Assembly (NCBI RefSeq): GCF_002814095.1
Contig: NZ_CP021913.1
Span: 4,560,103 to 4,624,102, forward strand
Length of the DNA: 64,000 nucleotides
Source of the DNA: Sagittula sp. P11
GTDB taxonomy: Bacteria; Pseudomonadota; Alphaproteobacteria; Rhodobacterales; Rhodobacteraceae
Direction: 5' to 3'
The number at the start of each line of letters is the position of its first letter. Position 1 is the first letter of the stretch. The position numbers and the translations under genes were made by a program. The notes beneath the pieces were generated by a model. It made no database searches. It was given only the letters and a program-made list of their open reading frames with translations, and was not told where the DNA came from. Of this stretch, positions 45,686 through 54,748 are shown one piece after another.

Positions 45686-45864
45686 GCACGCACACTAGAA
45701 CTTAACGTGAACACGCGCAATGTCGCGCCATTCGGCTTGCAGCGCGTCGGTAGAACTCTGCCCAATGTCGCAATCCGCCAATTGACGCGACTGGAAAACG
45801 ACGATTAGTCGCAGGGAGGGCATCGCCCATATGCACCCTGCGCAACGCAGAAGGAAAGACATCC

Positions 45865-46569
45865 ATGTCCGATGAAGACGACGACATCATCCTCTCCGAA
45901 CTCGACGACGAGGAACTCGTCCAACAGATGTTCGACGACCTCTACGACGGTCTTAAGGAAGAGATCGAGGAAGGCGTCAACATCCTCCTGGAACGCGGCT
46001 GGGAACCCTACCGGGTCCTGACCGAGGCGCTCGTCGGCGGCATGACCATCGTCGGCCGCGACTTCCGCGACGGTATCCTTTTTGTGCCGGAGGTTCTGCT
46101 GGCCGCCAACGCGATGAAGGCGGGCATGTCGATCCTGAAGCCGCTGCTGGCCGAGACCGGCGCACCGCGCATGGGCAAGATGGTCATCGGCACCGTCAAG
46201 GGCGACATCCACGACATCGGCAAGAACCTCGTGTCCATGATGATGGAAGGCGCGGGATTCGAGGTCGTCGACCTGGGCATCAACAACCCGGTCGAGAAGT
46301 ACCTCGACGCACTGAAGGCGGAAGAGGCCGACATCCTCGGCATGTCCGCCCTGCTCACCACCACCATGCCCTACATGAAGGTCGTGATCGACACGATGAA
46401 GGAACAGGGCATCCGCGACGACTACATCGTTCTGGTGGGCGGCGCGCCCCTGAACGAAGAGTTCGGCAAGGCGATCGGCGCCGACGCCTATTGCCGCGAC
46501 GCCGCCGTGGCGGTCGAGACGGCGAAGGAATTCATCGCCCGCAAGCACAACCAGATGCGCGCGGGCTGA
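45865..46569 (+). CDS. corrinoid-binding protein (B12 cap plus B12-binding; likely split-MetH subunit)
   Basis: A 234-residue protein with an N-terminal helical B12-cap domain (about 1-100) and a Rossmann-like B12-binding domain with the lower-ligand motif GDIHDIGKN (His116), then SALLTTT and GGAP. It would carry a methyl group on cobalamin between donor (folate or a methylamine) and homocysteine. The N-terminus is extremely acidic (MSDEDDDIILSELDDEELVQ). It could serve the nearby homocysteine methyltransferase, the MttB homologue, or both. Confidence 0.88.
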   Translation: MSDEDDDIILSELDDEELVQQMFDDLYDGLKEEIEEGVNILLERGWEPYRVLTEALVGGMTIVGRDFRDGILFVPEVLLAANAMKAGMSILKPLLAETGAPRMGKMVIGTVKGDIHDIGKNLVSMMMEGAGFEVVDLGINNPVEKYLDALKAEEADILGMSALLTTTMPYMKVVIDTMKEQGIRDDYIVLVGGAPLNEEFGKAIGADAYCRDAAVAVETAKEFIARKHNQMRAG

Positions 46570-46596
46570 GACCCGCCTGCATCGTTCCCACGCAAG

Positions 46597-46625
46597 ACGG
46601 CGGCCCGCAACAGGCCGCCGTTTTC
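46597..46625 (+). terminator. rho-independent terminator after the corrinoid gene
   Basis: A 9-bp stem ACGGCGGCC/GGCCGCCGT with a 7-base loop and a TTTTC tail, 28 bp after the stop. Confidence 0.85.
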
Positions 46626-46670
46626 TCATTCGGGCCGTGTGCGGAGCCTAACCAACTCAACCCGCGCTCG

Positions 46671-46743
46671 TTGACGTAACGTCGTACAGCGCGATTGTTG
46701 AGCAATGTGCGACTTTGCCGATCCAGCACACGAAGCGTTGACA
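46671..46743 (+). promoter_or_regulatory. promoter/operator region of the DUF1638 unit
   Basis: It contains the palindrome GACGT-A-ACGTC (46673-46683) and two TTGAC[GA] boxes (46671 and 46738) that could be -35 elements. No convincing -10 box is seen, so the promoter is only a candidate. Confidence 0.35.
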
Positions 46744-46801
46744 AGATTACTGTTTTACTCCTGCCAGCTTTGCCTCATATTGGAGGAGAGAGGAGATCGG
46801 A

Positions 46802-46978
46802 ATGCCAGTGACATCCTTCGCCATGATTGTCTGTTCCGCGATCTGCGCGGCGGTACTTGCGCTTTGGGCCTTGTCGAGCTGGGGCATCCTGCCCGTCGTA
46901 CCGATCCTTCTTGTCCTCGTCCTCATCGCCCGCTGGGCGATGGCGCCCGTCCCTTATGACGACAGCACCTCTTCCTGA
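46802..46978 (+). CDS. 58-residue membrane protein overlapping DUF1638 gene
   Basis: A short frame, MPVTSFAMIVCSAICAAVLA onwards, with two hydrophobic stretches (about residues 6-25 and 29-43) separated by a tight turn (SSWG), then RWAMAPVPYDDSTSS. This is a likely two-helix inner-membrane hairpin. It has a strong ribosome site (GAGGAGAT about 8 bases upstream) and overlaps the DUF1638 start by 23 bp in another frame, which suggests translational coupling. No known family. Confidence 0.65.
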   Translation: MPVTSFAMIVCSAICAAVLALWALSSWGILPVVPILLVLVLIARWAMAPVPYDDSTSS

Positions 46979-47603
46979 CGACTCGACCCTGACCAGCGAC
47001 GGGATGCTCCCTTCGGGCGAAGGGCGTGTCCTCCTGATTGCCTGCGGCGCGCTCGCCCGGGAAATCCTTGCGCTGAAACGGCTGAACGGATGGGACCATA
47101 TCGACCTCACCTGCCTGCCCGCCATCCTGCACAACGCCCCCGACCGCATTACAGACGCGGTGCGCGACGCGGTGGCCCGTCATGGCAAGGGCTATGACCG
47201 TATCGCCGTCGTCTACGCCGATTGCGGCACGGGCGGGCATCTGCAGGCCGCCTGCGCCGACCTCGGGGTAGAGATGTTGGCCGGCCCGCACTGCTACGCC
47301 TTCTTCGACGGGCTCGACCGTTTCGCGGAGCGGGACGAGATCACCGCCTTCTACCTGACCGACTTCCTCGCCCGGCAGTTCGAAGCATTCGTCTGGAAGC
47401 CGCTCGGCCTGGATCGGCATCCGGAGCTTCTGCCGATGTACTTCGGCCATTACGAGACGCTGGTCTACCTCGCCCAGACCGACGACCCCGCGCTGACCGC
47501 GCGGGCAAAGGCCTGCGCCGACCGGCTTGGCCTCGCCTTCGAACGGCGCTTTACCGGGTACGGCGAACTGGCCACAACACTGGAGCAATGGGCCGCCGCC
47601 TGA
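46956..47603 (+). CDS. DUF1638 domain protein
   Basis: A 215-residue protein (MTTAPLPDDSTL) with the DUF1638 motifs LLIACGALAREI, VVYADCGTGGHL, and HCYAFFDG. This family is often found with corrinoid methyltransferases in archaea and alphaproteobacteria, and a role in corrinoid reactivation or methyl transfer has been suggested. Cysteines in ACGAL and DCGTGG may bind a cofactor. It follows the corrinoid gene and ends only 18 bp before the convergent deacetylase gene. Confidence 0.82.
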   Translation: MTTAPLPDDSTLTSDGMLPSGEGRVLLIACGALAREILALKRLNGWDHIDLTCLPAILHNAPDRITDAVRDAVARHGKGYDRIAVVYADCGTGGHLQAACADLGVEMLAGPHCYAFFDGLDRFAERDEITAFYLTDFLARQFEAFVWKPLGLDRHPELLPMYFGHYETLVYLAQTDDPALTARAKACADRLGLAFERRFTGYGELATTLEQWAAA

Positions 47604-47621
47604 GGCCGTCGCGATGGCGCG

Positions 47622-49052
47622 TCACTCGGCAGGTGCCAGCGATTCCTTCAGCACGGTCGAGATCGGCACCAGCTCAATGGTGTTGCCCCGGTCCTGCAGT
47701 CCCCAGAGCAGCAGCGCCGAGATCGTGTCCGCCCTGAGCCGCCCCAGCATGACCACCGCGCCTTCCTGCCGCGCCCGGAACGCCGCCTGGTCAAGCGTCC
47801 GCCTGATCAGGCCCTGATCCTGCCCGTCGCCATCGAGGTCCCGGAACAGCGTCGCCGAGGGCACGCCCTCCTTCGCCGCCAGCTTCTGCGCCGTGTTCAG
47901 ACCTTTCGGCACCATGACAAGCCCATGACCCGTCGAGCCGAGGAAGGCCGCCGCCTGCATCGACACTTCCCGGCTGTCCTGCAGGCCCCCCGACGGATCT
48001 TCCAGCACGCCCACGGCTTCGGGAATCGCGTCCAAGAGGCCAGTCAGGCTCACCTCGACATCCGACGCCACGGCGCCTTCGGGCAAGTCCGCCAGCGCCA
48101 GCACCTCGAACCCGCGCTCCCGGTATCCCTCTGCCGCGCCTGTGGGATCGGGGTGCGCGGGCGAGATCGCGAAGCTGACCGGGAAGGGGAAGGTTTCCAG
48201 TTCCTTCGGTCCCATCGGGCCGGACCCGTCGTCGATCAGGATCAGGGCCATGCGCGGCACATCGGCCTGAGGGGTGAAAGGCGAAGCGAACCTCACTAGC
48301 GGACTGTCCGCGCCAAGCGGATCATCAACGGTTTCCGGCGCTTCGGGTTCTTCGGTCATAGGCGGCGCATCGGCCTCGGCCCCGATGGTGGGCAGGCGTC
48401 CTTCGGCCACCGCAGGTGCCCGATCGGCCAAGGAGCCCGCGGGCGTCCCGATGGAGGGCCTGTCGGATGCGTTTTCCAGATCCTCGGAGGGCAGTTCCGG
48501 CGCCTCCTCCGGTTCCAGCGTGACCGGCGCGGGCACCTCGGTCATGTCGGTTTCGACCGGCGGCGGCGCGTCTTCGGCAACTTCCGGCTCTTCCTCCGCC
48601 GCAGGTTCCGGCGGTGTGGCGACAGCAGCCGGGGGCGCGACGGGCGCTTCCTCTGTCACGGTGACCTGGGTGTCCGCTTCCGGCTCGACAGGAGGCCGTG
48701 GCGCATCGGGGCTTTCGCCAACATCCGGCGCGGGCGCGGCATCGGGCGCCTCGTCGACGGAGTCGGTCGTTTCAAGCACGGAAGCCGGCGCTTCGGGCAC
48801 GACGGCAGGCACGTCGGGGGCGCTTTCCTCTGCCGGCACGACGGCGACAGCGTCTTCTTCGGCGGGGACGTCGGGCGACGCCATGTCCTCGGCATCCGTC
48901 ACTGGCGCCGCTATGGTCTGGGACGGCGACGGCGTCGGCAAGACCCGTGCCCGGACATCCTCCGGAACGCCTGTGGCCAGCGACAATACCCCAGCTCCAA
49001 GGCCGGAGACGACGATGCCCGCCACCGCTCCTGCCAGAAATCCCCGTGCCAT
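47622..49052 (-). CDS. divergent polysaccharide deacetylase family protein
   Basis: A 476-residue protein: an N-terminal membrane anchor (about 5-28), a long Pro/Glu/Ala/Val-rich linker (about 40-245), and a C-terminal divergent NodB-like domain (about 260-476) with LILIDDGSGPMG as the metal-side Asp region. The position usually occupied by a histidine (LHLPM type) reads LALADLPEG here, so metal binding may be altered. Probably periplasmic; substrate unknown. Confidence 0.82.
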   Translation of the reverse strand: MARGFLAGAVAGIVVSGLGAGVLSLATGVPEDVRARVLPTPSPSQTIAAPVTDAEDMASPDVPAEEDAVAVVPAEESAPDVPAVVPEAPASVLETTDSVDEAPDAAPAPDVGESPDAPRPPVEPEADTQVTVTEEAPVAPPAAVATPPEPAAEEEPEVAEDAPPPVETDMTEVPAPVTLEPEEAPELPSEDLENASDRPSIGTPAGSLADRAPAVAEGRLPTIGAEADAPPMTEEPEAPETVDDPLGADSPLVRFASPFTPQADVPRMALILIDDGSGPMGPKELETFPFPVSFAISPAHPDPTGAAEGYRERGFEVLALADLPEGAVASDVEVSLTGLLDAIPEAVGVLEDPSGGLQDSREVSMQAAAFLGSTGHGLVMVPKGLNTAQKLAAKEGVPSATLFRDLDGDGQDQGLIRRTLDQAAFRARQEGAVVMLGRLRADTISALLLWGLQDRGNTIELVPISTVLKESLAPAE

Positions 49053-49242
49053 GCGCCCGTACTCCCCTCGCTGCCCCGTTCACCTGCGGTCCTGCCGCTC
49101 ACGCGTCGCGTCACGGATGCATTCTGCGGCACCCGTTGCCCCATGCCCATACCGTGGCCTCAAGCCCTTGACGCCGCAAGACCCTCCTGCGCATTTATAC
49201 CGCGACCGAAGTGCCGCCCGCCACCCCCAGAAAGGCCGCGAA

Positions 49243-49824
49243 ATGTTGCTCCTGATCGACAATTACGACAGTTTCACCTACAACCTCGTGCACTACCTCG
49301 GCGAACTGGGCGCCGATGTGCAGGTCTGGCGAAACGACGCGATCGACGTGCAGCAGGCCATCGCGATGAACCCCGCGGGCATCGTCCTCAGCCCCGGCCC
49401 CGGCACGCCCTCGCAATCCGGCATCTGTTGCACCCTGACCGAGGCGGCCGCCGAAACCGGCACGCCGCTGTTCGGCGTGTGCCTCGGACACCAGACCATC
49501 GGACAGGTCTTCGGCGGTATCGTGCAGAGACATACCGAAATCGTGCACGGAAAGATGGGCGAGATCCATCACAAGGGCGAAAGCGTCTTCGCCGGACTGC
49601 CCTCTCCGCTGCAGGCCACCCGCTACCATTCGCTTGTGGTCGACCGGGAAAGCCTGCCCTCGTGCCTCAAGGTGACGGCGGAGCTGTCCGACGGCACGAT
49701 CATGGGGCTGGCGCATGAAAGCCTGCCGATCCACGGCGTGCAGTTTCACCCCGAAAGCATCGCGTCGGAGCACGGTCACGCCATGCTCCGCAACTTCCTC
49801 GACGTCCTGAAGGTGCCGGCATGA
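49243..49824 (+). CDS. trpG: anthranilate synthase glutamine amidotransferase subunit
   Basis: A 193-residue class I amidotransferase: [13 protein letters not shown] at the start, nucleophile Cys80 in FGVCLGHQ, and GVQFHPES near residue 168. It supplies ammonia to TrpE for anthranilate; trpE itself is not in the window. ATG 49243 with AGAAAGG upstream. First gene of trpG-trpD-ung-trpC-moaC-moeA, overlapping trpD by 4 bp. Confidence 0.95.
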   Translation: MLLLIDNYDSFTYNLVHYLGELGADVQVWRNDAIDVQQAIAMNPAGIVLSPGPGTPSQSGICCTLTEAAAETGTPLFGVCLGHQTIGQVFGGIVQRHTEIVHGKMGEIHHKGESVFAGLPSPLQATRYHSLVVDRESLPSCLKVTAELSDGTIMGLAHESLPIHGVQFHPESIASEHGHAMLRNFLDVLKVPA

Positions 49825-50840
49825 GCGACGATCTCAGACCGCTGATCGGGGCCTCCGCCGACCGCGCCCTGACCCGCGACGAGGCGGAGCGCGCCTTCAG
49901 CATCCTGTTCAACGGCGAAGCCACCCCCGCGCAGATCGGCGGGCTTCTGATGGCGATGCGCACGCGGGGCGAGACGGTGGACGAATACGCCGCCGCCGCC
50001 GCGGTGATGCGCGCGAAATGCAACAAGGTCCGCGCGCCGGAGGGGGCGATGGACATCGTTGGCACCGGCGGCGACGGAAAGGGCACGCTGAACATCTCGA
50101 CCGCGACGGCCTTTGTCGTGGCCGGGGCCGGCGTGACCGTGGCCAAGCACGGCAACCGCAACCTGTCGTCGAAATCCGGCGCGGCGGACGCACTGTCCCA
50201 GCTCGGGATCAACGTGATGCTGCCCGCCGACCGTGTCGAGAAGGCGCTGGAAGACGTCGGCATCTGCTTCATGATGGCGCCGATGCACCATCCGGCCATG
50301 GCGCACGTCGGCCCGGTCCGGGCCGAGCTCGGGACGCGGACAATCTTCAACATCCTGGGGCCCCTTACGAATCCGGCGGGCGTAAAACGGCAGCTGACCG
50401 GGGCCTTCACCCGTGACCTGATCCGCCCGATGGCAGAGGTTCTCGGCAAGCTCGGGTCAGAGCGGGCATGGCTGGTGCACGGTTCTGACGGCACCGACGA
50501 ACTGACCATCGCGGGCGTGTCGTGGGTGGCCTCTCTGGAAGAGGACGGCAGCATCCGGGAAGTGGAGCTGCACCCCGAAGACGCAGGCCTGCCCGAGCAT
50601 CCGTTCGAAGCAATCATCGGGGGCACCCCGGAACAGAACGCCAAGGCCATGGCGGCGCTGTTGGACGGCGTGTCTTCGGCCTATCGCGATGCGGTCCTGC
50701 TGAACGCCGCCGCTGCGCTGACCATCGCCGGCCGGGCCGTCGACCTGCGCGAAGGCGTGGCCCAAGCAGCCGAGAGCATCGATTCAGGCGCGGCGAAAGC
50801 AAAGGTCGCAGCTTTGGCGGCGGCCACTCAGGCGGCATGA
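49821..50840 (+). CDS. trpD: anthranilate phosphoribosyltransferase
   Basis: A 339-residue enzyme with the PRPP-binding [14 protein letters not shown] (about residues 77-90) and [15 protein letters not shown]. It links anthranilate to PRPP in tryptophan synthesis. It overlaps trpG before it (ATGA) and ung after it (ATGA), so translation of all three is coupled. Confidence 0.96.
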   Translation: MSDDLRPLIGASADRALTRDEAERAFSILFNGEATPAQIGGLLMAMRTRGETVDEYAAAAAVMRAKCNKVRAPEGAMDIVGTGGDGKGTLNISTATAFVVAGAGVTVAKHGNRNLSSKSGAADALSQLGINVMLPADRVEKALEDVGICFMMAPMHHPAMAHVGPVRAELGTRTIFNILGPLTNPAGVKRQLTGAFTRDLIRPMAEVLGKLGSERAWLVHGSDGTDELTIAGVSWVASLEEDGSIREVELHPEDAGLPEHPFEAIIGGTPEQNAKAMAALLDGVSSAYRDAVLLNAAAALTIAGRAVDLREGVAQAAESIDSGAAKAKVAALAAATQAA

Positions 50841-51481
50841 CCCCGCCCGAGAGCTGGAGCCATCTGCCGTTTTTCGTGCAGGATCTGCCCCGTATTGCGG
50901 CGGATCTTGCCGGAAGGGCCGACATTCTGCCCCCCGACGCCCAACGCTTTGCAGCAATGGAGGCCTGCGCGCCCGACGAGGTGAAGGTCGTGATCCTCGG
51001 TCAGGACCCCTACCCCACGCCGGGTCACGCCCATGGGTTCGCGTTTTCGGTCGCGCCGGATGTCGCCCTGCCGAGGTCGTTGAACAACATCTACAAGGAA
51101 ATGACCGACGATCTCGGGTCCTGTCCGGCCAACGGCGATCTGCGGTTCTGGGCGGACCAAGGCGTGCTCTTGCTGAACACCGCGCTGACCGTGCCCGCCG
51201 GCCAGGCGGGCGGACATGCGAGGCTCGGATGGTCCGAACTGACGCGGCAAGTGTTGCATACCCTGTCCGACAGGCCGCGCGCCTTCCTGCTCTGGGGCAA
51301 ACACGCGCAGGGGTTCGCCCGCGACATTCGAGGCGAAGGCCATCTCGTTCTGCAGACCGCCCACCCCTCGCCCCTGTCCGCCCGTCGCGGCTTTTTCGGC
51401 TCGCGGCCCTTTTCCCGCATCAACGACTGGCTTAAGACGCAAGGCGCCGCACCTATCAACTGGACCGGAGAGGCGCCATGA
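50837..51481 (+). CDS. ung: uracil-DNA glycosylase (family 1)
   Basis: A 214-residue repair enzyme that removes uracil from DNA. The catalytic water-activating Asp57 lies in ILGQDPYP (family-usual GQDPYH), and the second motif is [13 protein letters not shown], with LLLNTALTV for uracil recognition. It is placed inside a tryptophan operon between trpD and trpC, joined to both by ATGA overlaps. The Pro in place of the usual His after PY is unusual. Confidence 0.9.
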   Translation: MTPPESWSHLPFFVQDLPRIAADLAGRADILPPDAQRFAAMEACAPDEVKVVILGQDPYPTPGHAHGFAFSVAPDVALPRSLNNIYKEMTDDLGSCPANGDLRFWADQGVLLLNTALTVPAGQAGGHARLGWSELTRQVLHTLSDRPRAFLLWGKHAQGFARDIRGEGHLVLQTAHPSPLSARRGFFGSRPFSRINDWLKTQGAAPINWTGEAP

Positions 51482-52281
51482 CCCAGACGATCCTCGACAA
51501 GATCAAGGCCTACAAGCTGGAGGAGGTCGCCGCCGACAAGCGCGCCAAACCGCTGTCCGAGGTGGAGGCCGAAGCACGCGACGCGTCGCCCGTCCGACCC
51601 TTTGCCAAGGCGTTGTACCTGGCCGCCAAAACCGGCTACGGCCTGATCGCAGAGGTGAAGAAAGCCAGCCCTTCAAAGGGCTTGATCCGCGCCGACTTCG
51701 ACCCGGCGCGGCTGGCGCAGGCTTATGAAGCCGGGGGCGCCACCTGCCTGTCCGTGCTGACCGACACGCCGTCCTTCCAGGGCGCCAAGGAGTTCTTGGT
51801 CGAGGCCCGCTCGGCCACCACCCTGCCCGCCCTGCGCAAGGATTTCATGTACGACACCTACCAGGTGGCCGAGGCGCGCGCGCTTGGCGCGGACTGCATC
51901 CTGATCATCATGGCCTCCGTATCTGACGCGCAGGCCGCCGAGCTTGAGGATGCCGCGTACGCCTGGGGCATGGATGCCCTGATCGAAGTACACGACGGTG
52001 GAGAACTCGACCGCGCGCTGGCGCTCAAGTCACCGCTGATCGGGGTGAACAACCGCAACCTCAAGACGTTCGAGACGACGCTGGACACCACGCGAACCCT
52101 GTCGAAGCGCGTCCCCGAAGGCCGCTTCCTGATCTCCGAATCCGGGCTCAACACGCCCGCCGATCTGGCGGACATGGCCGGGTATGGCGCCCGCGCCTTC
52201 CTGATCGGCGAAAGCCTCATGCGACAGGAAAACGTGCAGGAAGCGACCGAAACCTTGCTGAAAAACCCCGTCCCGGCCTGA
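51478..52281 (+). CDS. trpC: indole-3-glycerol phosphate synthase
   Basis: A 267-residue TIM-barrel enzyme with [16 protein letters not shown] (55-70) and later LIGVNNRNL and LISESGL signatures. It closes the indole ring in tryptophan synthesis. It overlaps ung by 4 bp. moaC follows nine bases after the stop. Confidence 0.96.
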   Translation: MTQTILDKIKAYKLEEVAADKRAKPLSEVEAEARDASPVRPFAKALYLAAKTGYGLIAEVKKASPSKGLIRADFDPARLAQAYEAGGATCLSVLTDTPSFQGAKEFLVEARSATTLPALRKDFMYDTYQVAEARALGADCILIIMASVSDAQAAELEDAAYAWGMDALIEVHDGGELDRALALKSPLIGVNNRNLKTFETTLDTTRTLSKRVPEGRFLISESGLNTPADLADMAGYGARAFLIGESLMRQENVQEATETLLKNPVPA

Positions 52282-52289
52282 GAGTGACC

Positions 52290-52766
52290 ATGAGCGACCT
52301 GACGCATTTCGACGACCGCGGCGCAGCCCACATGGTGGATGTCTCCGACAAGGCGGTGACCGCCCGCGTCGCCACAGCCGAAGGCTGGGTCCGCATGGCG
52401 CCGGAGACATTCGCGCTTATCAACGAAGGCAGCGCCAAGAAGGGCGACGTGATCGGTGTTGCACGACTGGCCGGGATCATGGGCGCGAAGAAGACGCCAG
52501 AGCTGATCCCGCTGTGTCATCCCCTGCCCGTGACAAAGGTGTCCGTCGATCTGGAACCCGATGCCGACCTGCCCGGTCTGCGCATCACCGCGACGGTCAA
52601 GACCACTGGCCAGACGGGGGTGGAGATGGAGGCGCTCACCGCAGTCTCGACCGCAGCGCTGACCGTCTACGACATGGTGAAAGCCGTGGACAAGGCGATG
52701 GAGATCGGCGGAATCCGCGTCACCCTGAAAGATGGCGGGAAATCAGGGCGTTACGAAGCGACATGA
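52290..52766 (+). CDS. moaC: molybdenum cofactor cyclase MoaC
   Basis: A 158-residue protein with [31 protein letters not shown] and [16 protein letters not shown] signatures. With MoaA it makes cyclic pyranopterin monophosphate. ATG 52290 gives the usual MSDLTHFDD start; a GTG at 52284 is in frame. It overlaps moeA by 4 bp. Confidence 0.95.
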   Translation: MSDLTHFDDRGAAHMVDVSDKAVTARVATAEGWVRMAPETFALINEGSAKKGDVIGVARLAGIMGAKKTPELIPLCHPLPVTKVSVDLEPDADLPGLRITATVKTTGQTGVEMEALTAVSTAALTVYDMVKAVDKAMEIGGIRVTLKDGGKSGRYEAT

Positions 52767-53932
52767 TCTCGGTAGCGGAAGCCCTCGCGCAGCTCTTCTC
52801 GCTCGTGCGGCCGATGGAGACGGAAGAGGTCCCGTTGGTGGCCGCATCGGGCCGGACGCTGGCCCGCGCGGTTTCCGCAAGACGCAGTCAGCCGCCCTTT
52901 CCATCCTCGGCCATGGACGGCTATGCGGTGACCGACGCTGCGCCCGGCATGACATTGAACGTGATCGGCGAAAGCGCTGCGGGGCATCGTTACGAGGGCA
53001 CAGTGGCGGCGGGCCAGGCCGTGCGCATCTTCACCGGCGCCCCTGTCCCGGAGGGTGCGACCCGTGTCGTGATCCAGGAGGACGTGACGCGCGACGGTGA
53101 CCGCATCACGCTTGGCGACCGGCTGGACGAAGGCACCAACATCCGGCCCGCTGGCACCGACTTTGCGGAAAACGCCCGTTTCGATGCACCGAAGACCCTT
53201 AGTCCATTCGACATAGCATTGCTCGCCTCGATGAATGTTGACCGGGTGCCCGTCGCGCGGAAACCGCAGGTTGCCCTGATCTCAACCGGGGATGAGCTGG
53301 TGATGCCGGGCGAGACGCCGGGACCGGACCAGATCATCGTGTCGAACACCTTCGGCCTGCATGCCTTGCTGAGCGCTCACGGGGCCGCGCCGCGGATCCT
53401 GCCCATCGCCCGGGACGACAGGGCCTCTCTCCGGCACGCCTTCTCGCTGATCGACGACGCCGATCTGGTCATCACCATCGGCGGCGCGTCCGTCGGCGAT
53501 CACGACCTTGTCGCCCCGGTGGCCGAGGACCTGGGGATGGAGCGCGCCTTCCACAAGGTGGCGATGCGGCCCGGCAAACCGCTGATGTCCGGCCGGCTTG
53601 GCGAGACGATGATGATCGGTCTGCCCGGCAATCCGGTCTCGGCAATGGTTTGCGGACAGGTCTTCGTGCTGCCGGTCATCCGCGCCATGCTGGGCCTTCC
53701 CGCGCAGGCGGCCCCCCGCCGCTCTGCTCCGCTGGCCGAACCGCTGCCCCCGAACGGCGGTCGCGAACACTACATGCGGGCCGTTCTGGGCGAAGACGGG
53801 TTGCGGGCGGCGACACGCCAGGACTCCAGCCTGCTGAGCGTTCTGAGCGGTGCCAATGCCCTGCTGGTGCGCCCCGTGGACGACCCCGCCCGCGAGGTGG
53901 GGGAGTGTGTGGATTACCTTCCGCTCACCTGA
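52763..53932 (+). CDS. moeA: molybdopterin molybdenumtransferase MoeA
   Basis: A 389-residue enzyme with [12 protein letters not shown] (about 45-56), [12 protein letters not shown], the MoCF subdomain STGDELV and GGASVGDHD, and [10 protein letters not shown]. It inserts molybdate into adenylylated molybdopterin. Last gene of the trp-ung-moa-moe chain. Confidence 0.95.
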   Translation: MISVAEALAQLFSLVRPMETEEVPLVAASGRTLARAVSARRSQPPFPSSAMDGYAVTDAAPGMTLNVIGESAAGHRYEGTVAAGQAVRIFTGAPVPEGATRVVIQEDVTRDGDRITLGDRLDEGTNIRPAGTDFAENARFDAPKTLSPFDIALLASMNVDRVPVARKPQVALISTGDELVMPGETPGPDQIIVSNTFGLHALLSAHGAAPRILPIARDDRASLRHAFSLIDDADLVITIGGASVGDHDLVAPVAEDLGMERAFHKVAMRPGKPLMSGRLGETMMIGLPGNPVSAMVCGQVFVLPVIRAMLGLPAQAAPRRSAPLAEPLPPNGGREHYMRAVLGEDGLRAATRQDSSLLSVLSGANALLVRPVDDPAREVGECVDYLPLT

Positions 53933-53959
53933 CAGCAGGTCCCTCCCGCCCCAAACCCG

Positions 53960-53988
53960 TTGACACAAAACGGGAACATGCGTAGAAC
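53960..53988 (+). promoter_or_regulatory. lexA promoter with overlapping SOS box
   Basis: The -35 box TTGACA (53960-53965) and the -10-like TAGAAC (53983-53988) are 17 bp apart. GAACATGCGTAGAAC (53974-53988) is GAAC-N7-GAAC, the reverse complement of the alphaproteobacterial LexA box GTTC-N7-GTTC. It overlaps the -10 region, as expected for autorepression. Confidence 0.85.
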
Positions 53989-54052
53989 AAAAGTTAACGC
54001 AGCCTGCAAACGTTGGCTTGCGACGCAAAAGACCGGGTATGGGGGCGCGAGC

Positions 54053-54748
54053 ATGCTGACCAAGAAACAATTGGACCTGCTGGATTTCATCAACAAGCGG
54101 ATGACGCGTGACGGTGTGCCGCCCAGCTTCGACGAGATGAAGGATGCGCTCGACCTGCGGTCCAAGTCCGGCATCCACCGGCTGATCACAGCACTGGAAG
54201 AGCGCGGCTTCATCCGCCGCCTCGCCCATCGTGCGCGCGCAATTGAGATCGTCAAGCTGCCCGAGAGCCTCGGTGGTGCGCCGGCGGGCTTCTCGCCGCG
54301 CGTGATCGAGGGCGACCGCCCGGACAGCACGCCGGGCCGCGCGTCCGAAATCAACACGCTGGACGTGACGGAGTTGCCGATCATGGGCCGCATCGCGGCC
54401 GGTGTGCCCATCGAGTCGATCAACGATGAACCGCCGGGCATCGCCGTGCCGGGCATGATGCTGCAGGGTCAGGGCCGCCACTACGCGCTTGAGGTGCGTG
54501 GCGACTCGATGATCGACGCGGGCATCAACGACGGCGACGTGGTTGTGATCCGCGAAACCGGCGATGCGGCGGACGGCGACATCGTCGTGGCACAGATCGA
54601 AGGCTACGAGGCGACGCTGAAACGCTTCCGCCGGAAAGGCGACATGATCGTTCTCGAAGCGGCCAATCCGGCGTATGAGCCGCGTGTGCTGCCCCGGGGC
54701 GCGGTCAGCGTGCAAGGCCGTCTGGTCGGGCTGATCCGTACCTACTGA
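54053..54748 (+). CDS. lexA: SOS repressor LexA
   Basis: A 231-residue repressor: N-terminal winged helix (about 1-65), self-cleavage site Ala116-Gly117 in GRIAAGVP, catalytic Ser152 ([11 protein letters not shown]) and Lys190 (EATLKRF). It represses DNA-damage genes until RecA-stimulated self-cleavage. ATG 54053 gives the standard MLTKKQ start. It has its own promoter with a SOS box. Its 3' end overlaps the end of comEC by 7 bp. Confidence 0.97.
   Translation: MLTKKQLDLLDFINKRMTRDGVPPSFDEMKDALDLRSKSGIHRLITALEERGFIRRLAHRARAIEIVKLPESLGGAPAGFSPRVIEGDRPDSTPGRASEINTLDVTELPIMGRIAAGVPIESINDEPPGIAVPGMMLQGQGRHYALEVRGDSMIDAGINDGDVVVIRETGDAADGDIVVAQIEGYEATLKRFRRKGDMIVLEAANPAYEPRVLPRGAVSVQGRLVGLIRTY

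Noticed and set aside
45720..45760. CGGCTTGCAGCGCG upstream of the corrinoid gene, resembling part of a SAM-II riboswitch
   Set aside because: The conserved GAUUU element and the GCUAAAAAG element of SAM-II are absent, and the pseudoknot cannot be drawn.
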